NCBI GenBank assembly: GCA_002011835.1 | Contig: MTPE01000200.1 | Coordinates: forward strand, 1 to 5,766 | DNA from: Desulfarculaceae bacterium JdFR-95 | GTDB lineage: Bacteria; Desulfobacterota; Desulfarculia; Desulfarculales; Desulfarculaceae | Length of the DNA stretch: 5,766 nucleotides | Direction of reading: 5' to 3' | Shown here: in pieces, positions 1 through 5,087 of the stretch | Layout of the letters: each line of letters starts with the position of its first letter | Numbering within the stretch: position 1 is the stretch's first letter | The notes under the pieces: model-generated | Told to the model about the DNA's origin: nothing | The model's database searches: none | Seen by the model: only the letters and a program-made list of their open reading frames with translations | Position numbers and translations under genes: made by a program

Positions 1-30
1 CGCCGCCACGAGAAGAGACAGAGGCACAGT

Positions 31-64
31 TTGCCGGCGGGGTGTCAAAGCCTTGTCGGCGGGG
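31..64. repeat. Two-copy direct repeat, 22-bp period, upstream of the operon
   Basis: TTGCCGGCGGGG (31-42) recurs as TTGTCGGCGGGG (53-64), matching at 11 of 12 positions with copy starts 22 bp apart, about two helical turns. It lies more than 100 bp upstream of the predicted sigma-54 promoter. Paired sites on one helix face can bind a dimeric or cooperative regulator, but G/C-rich words recur by chance in DNA of this composition and the function is unknown. Positions 1-100 otherwise hold nothing I can support. All three + frames reach a stop soon (TAG 73 and TGA 96 in two of them), so the end of an upstream gene is possible, but no product is recognisable. Confidence 0.35.
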
Positions 65-100
65 AGGCCACATAGGACCCCGGCTCGATCCCTTCTGAGT

Positions 101-120
101 CATGTACTTGCAACATGTTG
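101..120. promoter_or_regulatory. Palindromic cluster, candidate activator (enhancer) site
   Basis: CAACATGTTG at 111-120 is a perfect 10-bp palindrome. It overlaps a second inverted repeat, CATGT (101-105) and ACATG (113-117), separated by 7 bp. CATGT also occurs as a direct repeat at 101 and 114. Relative to the predicted start at A199 the cluster covers about -98 to -79. Sigma-54 promoters need an AAA+ enhancer-binding protein, which commonly binds dyad sites around this distance or farther upstream. An A/T-rich patch (129-144) lies between cluster and promoter and could help DNA bending, although I see no clear IHF consensus. The dyad is seen directly. Its role as an upstream activating sequence is inference, and the regulator is unknown. 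Confidence 0.4.
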
Positions 121-171
121 TCACGGCTGAAAAAATAAAATATGCCCCCCGGGAGGCTCTGGGGTTGGTTT

Positions 172-188
172 CTGGCATGGCCTTTGCT
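172..188 (+). promoter_or_regulatory. Sigma-54 (RpoN) -24/-12 promoter of the flagellar operon
   Basis: CTGGCATGGCCTTTGCT fits the sigma-54 consensus YTGGCACGRNNNTTGCW at every defined position except T178, where C is usual. The invariant GG (174-175) and GC (186-187) have the required 10-bp spacing between them. Taking GC as -13/-12 puts +1 at A199, a purine, and gives a 47-nt leader before the flgB ATG at 246. The leader carries an A-rich stretch just upstream of the ribosome binding site. Sigma-54 control of early basal-body operons is well known in Vibrio, Pseudomonas, Campylobacter and other bacteria. This promoter probably drives all seven genes, because I see no other good match and no terminator in the window. 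Confidence 0.82.
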
Positions 189-233
189 GTTCCTGGTCAC
201 GACCTGCTGGCCTGCGCCAAAAAAGAATCACGC

Positions 234-240
234 GGGAGGA
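234..240 (+). promoter_or_regulatory. Ribosome binding site that fixes the flgB start
   Basis: GGGAGGA contains GGAGG at 235-239, six bases before ATG 246, which is ideal spacing. No comparable purine-rich site precedes the alternative in-frame ATG at 102. Together with the promoter at 172-188, this selects ATG 246 as the start. Confidence 0.85.
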
Positions 241-245
241 CTGCC

Positions 246-647
246 ATGCCCCCTGGCCGCCTTTTCGGCACCACCATAAACCTCTTGGAGGCCAACCTGG
301 ACCGGCGGGTGATCCGCCACCGCCTGATCGGCCGAAACCTGGCCAACATCGACACCCCCAACTTCCGCGGTACGGGCCTGGAGTTCGAGAAGCAGCTCCG
401 TATCGCCCTGGAGGGGGGGATCCTGCCGGTCAGCCTGGCGCGCACCGACCCCCGGCACATGCCTTATGAAGAGCCCAAGCCTTTCAGCCGGGCCAAGCCG
501 GTCTACAAGGACATCGGCCCGGTGCACCTGGACATCGAGATGAGCAAGCTGGCGGAGAACAACATCATGTTCAACGCCATGGTGCAGCTTCTCAACAAGA
601 AGTTCCGCCTCTTGAAGATGTCCATGAGCGAGACGGGAGGCCAGTAG
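246..647 (+). CDS. flgB: Flagellar basal-body proximal rod protein FlgB
   Basis: FlgB is a proximal rod subunit, exported by the flagellar type III apparatus and assembled in the periplasm above the MS ring. The 133-aa product has the usual family length. The N-terminal rod/hook signature is clear: a helix with RNLANIDTPNF at residues 30-40. The central part (about 55-90) is variable. The conserved C-terminal helix begins with DIEMSKLAENN (96-106) and continues to LLNKKFRLLK (115-124). These end helices form the coiled-coil core of the rod. The frame is open back to ATG 102, but that would add 48 residues unlike any FlgB and would place the promoter inside the gene, so I use ATG 246. The TAG stop is one base before flgC, and the flgC ribosome binding site (GGGAGG, 635-640) lies in the end of flgB. 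Confidence 0.96.
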   Translation: MPPGRLFGTTINLLEANLDRRVIRHRLIGRNLANIDTPNFRGTGLEFEKQLRIALEGGILPVSLARTDPRHMPYEEPKPFSRAKPVYKDIGPVHLDIEMSKLAENNIMFNAMVQLLNKKFRLLKMSMSETGGQ

Positions 648-648
648 C

Positions 649-1098
649 ATGGACCTTATATCCTCTATGGAAATAGCGGCCAGCGCCCTGGCCGCTGAGC
701 GCACCCGGCTCAACATCATCGCCCAGAACCTGGCCAACGCCAACGTGACCCGCACCGCCCAGGGCGGTCCCTATCGCCGTCAGGTGCCGGTGTTCGCGGC
801 GGTGCCCTTCGTGACCCACCTGGAGCGGGCTATGGACCTGCCGCCCTTCCCGGCCGGGCGCGATCCCCGCCGAGGAGTGCTGGTCACTGGCATCTACCAG
901 GACAACCAGGGCTTCAAGCGGGTCTACGACCCCAGCCATCCCGATGCCGACGCCGACGGCTATGTGCTGTACCCCAACGTGGACGTGGTCACCGAGATGG
1001 CGAACCTTATCAATGCCAGCCGCTCCTACGAGGCCAACGTGACCGCGGTCAACGCCACCAAGGCCATGGCCATGAAGGCCCTGGAGATCGGCCGCTAG
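649..1098 (+). CDS. flgC: Flagellar basal-body rod protein FlgC
   Basis: FlgC is the second proximal rod subunit and assembles with FlgB and FlgF beneath the distal rod. The product is 149 aa, at the long end of the usual 130-150 range. The N-terminal signature QNLANANVTRT lies at residues 26-36. The highly typical YDPSHPDAD segment (93-101) is followed by GYVLYPNVDVVTEM (104-117). The C-terminal export and polymerisation helix ends in KAMAMKALEIGR (138-149), a hallmark FlgC terminus. The start is ATG 649, one base after the flgB stop, with GGGAGG at 635-640 as ribosome binding site, so translation is probably coupled to flgB. The first codons (CTT ATA TCC TCT, later ATA) are less G/C-rich than the rest, which may keep the start region of the mRNA unstructured. 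Fourteen or so residues around 55-80 are the least conserved part. Confidence 0.97.
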   Translation: MDLISSMEIAASALAAERTRLNIIAQNLANANVTRTAQGGPYRRQVPVFAAVPFVTHLERAMDLPPFPAGRDPRRGVLVTGIYQDNQGFKRVYDPSHPDADADGYVLYPNVDVVTEMANLINASRSYEANVTAVNATKAMAMKALEIGR

Positions 1099-1117
1099 GC
1101 GATGGGGAGGGATAGGG

Positions 1118-1420
1118 ATGCCTGATACGCGTATTCGCGGAGTGGGCCTCGGCAATCTGCCGGTGGAAGGCGGGCCTCTGGCTCCCCGGCCGCGGGCGGG
1201 CAAGGGCTTCGTGGAGGAGATGAAGGCGGCCCTGGGCCGGGTGAACAAACTGCAGATGGAGGCCAACCAGGCCATCCAGGACCTGGCCACGGGCCGGCGC
1301 AAGAGCCTGCACGAGACCATGATCCAGGTGGAGAAGGCCGAGATATCCTTCCAGCTCATGATGGCGGTGCGGCGCAAGCTGCTCGCAGCCTACCAGGAGA
1401 TCATGCGCATGCACTTCTAA
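1118..1420 (+). CDS. fliE: Flagellar hook-basal body complex protein FliE
   Basis: FliE is the small adaptor between the MS ring (FliF) and the proximal rod. It is itself an early export substrate and is needed for efficient export of other rod proteins. The product is 100 aa, the normal size. A low-complexity Gly/Pro/Arg-rich N-terminus (about 1-30) leads into the helical core. The family pattern is plain: VNKLQMEANQAIQDLATG (42-59), SLHETMIQVEKAEISFQLM (63-81), then RRKLLAAYQEIMRMHF (85-100), matching the conserved AYQEIMRM ending. The start is ATG 1118 with GGAGG at 1106-1110, seven bases upstream. It sits 19 nt after flgC. The 36-nt gap to fliF contains only a weak GGGG/CCCC dyad (1421-1436) without a T tract, so no terminator. 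Confidence 0.96.
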   Translation: MPDTRIRGVGLGNLPVEGGPLAPRPRAGKGFVEEMKAALGRVNKLQMEANQAIQDLATGRRKSLHETMIQVEKAEISFQLMMAVRRKLLAAYQEIMRMHF

Positions 1421-1442
1421 GGGGTGCTCCGGCCCCGCGCGC

Positions 1443-1453
1443 TAAGGAGGTGA
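1443..1453 (+). promoter_or_regulatory. Exceptionally complete Shine-Dalgarno site for fliF
   Basis: TAAGGAGGTGA is an 11-base perfect complement of the usual 3' end of 16S rRNA (UCACCUCCUUA). Its GGAGG core (1446-1450) is six bases before ATG 1457. It is the longest such match of the seven genes here. FliF is needed in a few dozen copies per motor, more than FliE (a handful), so strong initiation inside the shared transcript is plausible. The effect on expression is inference. Confidence 0.8.
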
Positions 1454-1456
1454 GCG

Positions 1457-3139
1457 ATGGCCGAGCCTGCCGAGCAAGCCCTGGCCACCAGTGAGGGGGA
1501 AGGCAAGCCCGCAGCCCTGGGGCAGGTACGCGAAGTGTTCGCCGAGATGCCCATGGGGCGGCGGCTTTTGGTGATGGCCGCCGCGGCCCTGATCATGGGC
1601 GGTTTCGTGGCCCTGCTCCTGTGGATAAACCGGCCCGACTACCAGGTGCTCTACTCCGGCCTGGGCCAGCAGGATGCGGCCCAGGTGGTGGCCAAGCTCA
1701 AGGAGCTGAAGGTGCCCTATCGCCTGGAGGCCGGCGGCAGCACGGTCAAGGTGCCCCAGGACCAGGTGTACGAGACCCGCTTGGCCCTGGCCCAAGCCGG
1801 CCTGCCCCGCGGGGCGGGGGTGGGCTTCGAGGTGTTCAACGAGGTCAAGATGGGCACCACCGAGTTCGTGCAGCGCATCAACTACCAGCGGGCCCTGCAG
1901 GGCGAGCTGGCCCGCACCATCGCCAGCTTCAGCGAGGTGGAAGGCGCGCGGGTGCACATCGTGATGCCGCGGGAGAGCCTGTTCGTGGAGGCGGAGAAGA
2001 AGCCCTCCGCGGCGGTGGTGTTGCGTCTGGCTCCGGGCCGCACCCTGTCCAAGCGCCAGATCCAGGGCATCGTCCACCTGGTGGCCAGCAGCGTGCCCGA
2101 CCTCACCGACAGCGAGGTCACCGTGGTGGACACCAACGGCAACCTGCTCTACCGCAAGCCCCAGGACACCGGTGACTTCCCCGCCGCCCTCACCGCCAGC
2201 CAACTGGAATACCAGCGCAGCGTGGAGTCGGCCCTGCGCAGCAAGGTGCAGTCCATGCTGGAGCGGGTGCTGGGCCCGGGCCGGGCGGTGGTCAGGGTCT
2301 CGGCCGACATAGACTTCACCCGCACCCAGGAGGTGCAAGACCTGTTCAACCCGGACCAGACCGCGGTGCGCTCCGAGTCGCGCACCAGCGAGACCACCAA
2401 GAACCAGGGCAACCTGCCCATGGGCGCCCCGGACCAGCGCTTCACCCTGGCCCAGCGCAACGCCGCCGCCGGGCTGGCCGGTGGCCCGGGCCAGGGAGAG
2501 AGCACCCGCGAGAGCGAGACCACCAACTTCGAGATCAGCCGCACCAAGCGCCAGGTCACCCGGGCCATCGCGGGGCTCAAGCGTCTTTCGGTGGCAGTGG
2601 TGGTGGATGGGCCTTATAAAGAGAGTAAGGGACCCGAGGGTCAGATCACCCGCACCTTCACTCCTCGCTCCCCGGAGGAGATGCGCCAGCTCACCGAGCT
2701 GGTCCGCCGCGCGGTGGGGTATGATGAAAAGAGAGGGGACCAGGTCACGGTGGCCAACGTACCCTTCGCCCTGCCGCCGGGGGCGGAGATGGTGCCGGGC
2801 AAGACCTGGGAGGACTACCTGCAGCAATACGGCAGGCCCGTGCTCAACCTGATCCTGGCCATACTCTTCTTCTTGATGGTGGTGCGGCCGCTGATGAAGG
2901 TGCTCACCGCACGGCTGGCGGTGCGCCCGGCCGAGGCGCCGGCCGGCCCGCCGGGAGCGGTTCCGGTGGGACCGGGAGAGGAGCTGCCCCCGGGTGAGCC
3001 CGAAGCCGAGGCCGAACGGCTCGAAGGCATTGAGATCCCGCGCAAGAAGATGACCACCCGCGACCTGATCCTGGCCCTGGCCCAGCAAGACCCCGAGCGC
3101 ACCACCGCCGTGATCCGGGCCTGGATCCACAAGCCATGA
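1457..3139 (+). CDS. fliF: Flagellar MS-ring protein FliF
   Basis: FliF builds the membrane/supramembrane ring that nucleates the basal body, houses the export gate and anchors FliG. The 560-aa product matches the usual 520-580 aa. After a soluble N-terminus, TM1 spans about residues 36-57. The periplasmic ring-building motifs follow (secretin/YscJ-like region, about 58-235), with VLYSGLG at 64-70, EFVQRINYQRALQGELART at 136-154 and ARVHIVMPRESLF at 164-176. The FliF-type C-terminal periplasmic domain covers about 250-445, including a flexible Gly/Ala/Gln-rich stretch near 333-348. TM2 is about 461-478. The cytoplasmic tail has a Pro/Gly/Glu-rich linker (491-520) and ends in the FliG-binding helices, RDLILALAQQDPERT (535-549) to IRAWIHKP. 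The start has a very strong ribosome binding site. Codons at 385-393 and 421-428 are less G/C-rich than neighbours. Confidence 0.97.
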   Translation: MAEPAEQALATSEGEGKPAALGQVREVFAEMPMGRRLLVMAAAALIMGGFVALLLWINRPDYQVLYSGLGQQDAAQVVAKLKELKVPYRLEAGGSTVKVPQDQVYETRLALAQAGLPRGAGVGFEVFNEVKMGTTEFVQRINYQRALQGELARTIASFSEVEGARVHIVMPRESLFVEAEKKPSAAVVLRLAPGRTLSKRQIQGIVHLVASSVPDLTDSEVTVVDTNGNLLYRKPQDTGDFPAALTASQLEYQRSVESALRSKVQSMLERVLGPGRAVVRVSADIDFTRTQEVQDLFNPDQTAVRSESRTSETTKNQGNLPMGAPDQRFTLAQRNAAAGLAGGPGQGESTRESETTNFEISRTKRQVTRAIAGLKRLSVAVVVDGPYKESKGPEGQITRTFTPRSPEEMRQLTELVRRAVGYDEKRGDQVTVANVPFALPPGAEMVPGKTWEDYLQQYGRPVLNLILAILFFLMVVRPLMKVLTARLAVRPAEAPAGPPGAVPVGPGEELPPGEPEAEAERLEGIEIPRKKMTTRDLILALAQQDPERTTAVIRAWIHKP

Positions 3140-3163
3140 GCATGAGGGAGGGATAGCACTGCC

Positions 3164-4177
3164 ATGGCCACGGACACCGACAAACTCACCGGCCTGCAGA
3201 AGGCCGCCATAGTGCTGGCCTCCATGGGCGAGCAGTTCACGGCCGAGATCTTCAAGCAGCTCGACAAGGAAGAGATCAAACGCGTGGGCATGGCCATGAC
3301 CAACCTGGAGGCGGTGGAGCCCGAGCTGCAGGAGGCCCTGCTCAAGGAGTTCCTGGAGGACCTGAAGAGCGAGATCGGCCCGGTGATCAGCGGCGACATG
3401 ACCGCCCGCCGCGCCCTGGCCCTGGCCCTGGGCGAGGAAGCCGCCAGCGGACTGTTGGAGGAGCTGGACAAGGCCAAGGAGCCGGTGCCCTTCGAGCGGG
3501 TCAAGCACGTGGACAGCCGCACCCTGGCCGGCTTCATCAAGAGTGAGCACCCCCAGACCATCGCCGTGATCCTGGCCCACCTGCCTCCGTCCAAGGCGGC
3601 CGAGGTCCTCAGCGAGTTCCCCGAGAACCTCAAGTACGACGTGGTGCTGCGCATCTCCAACCTGGACGTGATCCCCCCGGGCATCGTGGAGGAGATCGAC
3701 GCGGTACTCAACCGCGAGATCCTGTCCACCGAGGGAAGCGAGGCCAAGCGCCTGGGCGGCGTGGAGGCGGTGGCCGAGCTGCTCAACAACGTGGACAAGG
3801 CCACCGAGGAGCAGATCTTCGGCCGCCTGGAGGAAGACGACCCCGAACTGGCCGACCAGATCCGCCAGCTCATGTTCGTGTTCGAGGACCTGATCAACGT
3901 GGACGACCGCGGCATCCGCGAGCTGCTCAAGGAGGTGCGCAACGAGGACCTGACCCTGGCCCTCAAGACCGCCAGCGAGGAGCTCAAACAGAAGATCCTG
4001 GGCAACGTCTCCGAACGCGCCGCAGCCATGATCCTGGAGGACCTGGAGGTGATGGGCCCGGTGCGCCTGAGCGAGGTGGAGCAGGCCCAGCAGAAGATCA
4101 TCCAGGTGGCCCGCCGCCTGGAGAAGGAAGGCAAGATCGTGATCGGCGGCAAGGGTGGCGAGGATGTCCTCGTCTGA
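3164..4177 (+). CDS. fliG: Flagellar motor switch protein FliG
   Basis: FliG is the rotor protein of the cytoplasmic C ring. Its N-domain binds the FliF tail, its middle domain binds FliM, and its C-domain faces the MotA stator and makes torque. The 337-aa product is full length. The N-domain is about 1-100, starting with KLTGLQKAAIVLASMG (7-22). The middle domain has the FliM-binding EHPQ motif (128-131). The Gly-Gly hinge is at 198-199 and the MFVF linker at 237-240. Aligned from memory to E. coli FliG, torque residues K264, R281, D289 and R297 correspond to K268, R285, D293 and R301 here. D288 is replaced by E292, which keeps the charge. The GGxxxDVLV ending is typical. The ribosome binding site GGAGG (3147-3151) is 12 nt from ATG 3164, rather far, but no better in-frame start is visible. 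The gene's end overlaps fliH. Confidence 0.98.
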   Translation: MATDTDKLTGLQKAAIVLASMGEQFTAEIFKQLDKEEIKRVGMAMTNLEAVEPELQEALLKEFLEDLKSEIGPVISGDMTARRALALALGEEAASGLLEELDKAKEPVPFERVKHVDSRTLAGFIKSEHPQTIAVILAHLPPSKAAEVLSEFPENLKYDVVLRISNLDVIPPGIVEEIDAVLNREILSTEGSEAKRLGGVEAVAELLNNVDKATEEQIFGRLEEDDPELADQIRQLMFVFEDLINVDDRGIRELLKEVRNEDLTLALKTASEELKQKILGNVSERAAAMILEDLEVMGPVRLSEVEQAQQKIIQVARRLEKEGKIVIGGKGGEDVLV

Positions 4178-5087
4178 GAACAGCCCCCGTGTGGTGGGTC
4201 CGCGGGGAGTGTTGCACGGCCTGCAACCCCGCCCCTTCCACTTGGCCGAACTGGCCCCCGACTCCCAGCAGCAGGCCCCCTCTCCCCAGGAGGGGAAGGA
4301 TGGTTTCCGCCTGCTCATCTACGACGGCCGCCAGGAGGACCCCTCGGCCCGCGCCCAGCGCCAGGCCGACCAGATCCTGGCCGAGGCCCACCAGGAGGCC
4401 GAGCGCCTGGTGGCCGAGGCCAAAGGCCAGGCCGAGGAGATCCGGCGCCAGGCCTACGAGGAGGGCTACGCCAAGGGCCACCAGGAGGGCCTGGAGGCGG
4501 CCCGAGCCAAGATGGAGGCCGCGGTGGAGGACCTGGGCCGGGCGGTGCGCGCCTTGGAGGCGGCCCGGCGCGAGGTGCTGGCCGGCCTGGAGGGCGAGAT
4601 CCTGGGGCTGGTGCAGGCCGCCTGCGACAAGCTGCTGCTCACCCCTGGAGCGGTGGACGAGAGGGCCATCCAGGAGGTGGTACGCCAGGCCATCTCCCGC
4701 CTCATAGACCTGGAGAAGGTGACCGTGCGCCTCAGCCAGGCCGACCTGGCCCGGGTGGAGGAATATCGTCCCCAGTTGGCCAAGGAGTTCTCCGAGCTGG
4801 GCGCCCTGGAGCTGGTGGCCGACCCGGAGCTGGCTCCGGGCGACTGCCTGGTGGAGACCCCCACGGCCAAGATCGACGCCCGCCTCTCCACCCGCCGCCA
4901 GCGGGTGTACGAGAAGCTCAGCGAGGCCCTGGAGGGGGCCGAGTTCCACGACTTGGTGGAGGCCCTGGAGCGGCAGAAGCGGCAGCAGGCCCAGGAGGGG
5001 GATCCTGACCCCGACACCACCCAACCCGGCTCCCCATCGGCCGAGCAGGAGACCGCGGAAGGGGAGGACCTGGAGGAGGATTGGTGA
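4164..5087 (+). CDS. fliH: Flagellar export apparatus protein FliH (ATPase stator/regulator)
   Basis: FliH dimers bind FliI, restrain its ATPase activity and tether it to the C ring and export gate. They are the type III counterpart of the F/V-ATPase peripheral stalk. The product is 307 aa from ATG 4164, longer than E. coli FliH (about 235). The N-terminus (1-60) is variable. An Ala/Glu/Gln-rich coiled coil (about 62-98) leads into a perfect FliH glycine repeat, A97-G101-G105-G109-A113 at four-residue spacing. The globular FliI-binding part is about 125-265, with PGDCLVETPTAKIDARL at 225-241. Residues 270-307 form a charged, acidic tail ending in the only Trp. Start choice: AAGGG (4151-4155) sits eight bases before ATG 4164; a GTG at 4155 is in frame but lacks spacing. 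The start overlaps fliG by 14 nt, so translation is probably coupled. Confidence 0.93.
   Translation: MSSSENSPRVVGPRGVLHGLQPRPFHLAELAPDSQQQAPSPQEGKDGFRLLIYDGRQEDPSARAQRQADQILAEAHQEAERLVAEAKGQAEEIRRQAYEEGYAKGHQEGLEAARAKMEAAVEDLGRAVRALEAARREVLAGLEGEILGLVQAACDKLLLTPGAVDERAIQEVVRQAISRLIDLEKVTVRLSQADLARVEEYRPQLAKEFSELGALELVADPELAPGDCLVETPTAKIDARLSTRRQRVYEKLSEALEGAEFHDLVEALERQKRQQAQEGDPDPDTTQPGSPSAEQETAEGEDLEEDW
5072..5079 (+). promoter_or_regulatory. Ribosome binding site for fliI inside the fliH tail
   Basis: GGAGGAGG ends seven bases before ATG 5087. It is written within the codons for the acidic end of FliH (Glu-Glu-Asp region), so the same bases serve as protein code and initiation signal. 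A GTG at 5084 in the fliI frame would be only four bases away, which favours ATG 5087. Confidence 0.75.

Noticed and set aside
22..35. AGGCACAGTTTGCC resembles a second sigma-54 promoter.
   Set aside because: The GG (23-24) and GC (33-34) are two bases too close. Spacing is strict for sigma-54.
1..100. Tail of an upstream gene or a divergent gene start (minus-strand ATG near position 74).
   Set aside because: Short frames exist on both strands, but none has a recognisable motif or ribosome binding site. The left edge is too close to decide.
194..208. TGGTCACGACCTGCT, another sigma-54-like word just downstream of the promoter.
   Set aside because: The GG-to-GC distance is one base short and TTGC is absent; the 172-188 element is far better.
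1421..1436. GGGG/CCCC dyad in the fliE-fliF gap as a possible terminator.
   Set aside because: Only a four-pair stem, no T tract, and it sits just before a very strong fliF ribosome binding site within an evident operon.
4155..4163. GTG 4155 as the fliH start.
   Set aside because: It would sit directly against the AAGG purine run with no spacing, whereas ATG 4164 has eight bases after AAGGG. The difference is only three residues.
1442..4318. A 958-codon open frame on the minus strand, opposite fliF and fliG.
   Set aside because: Its codons are in register with fliF and fliG, so an antisense stop would need a sense TTA, CTA or TCA codon. Those are avoided in this G/C-rich genome. The product is low-complexity (His/Leu/Gly/Gln-rich) with no recognisable domain, and the sense genes are unambiguous.
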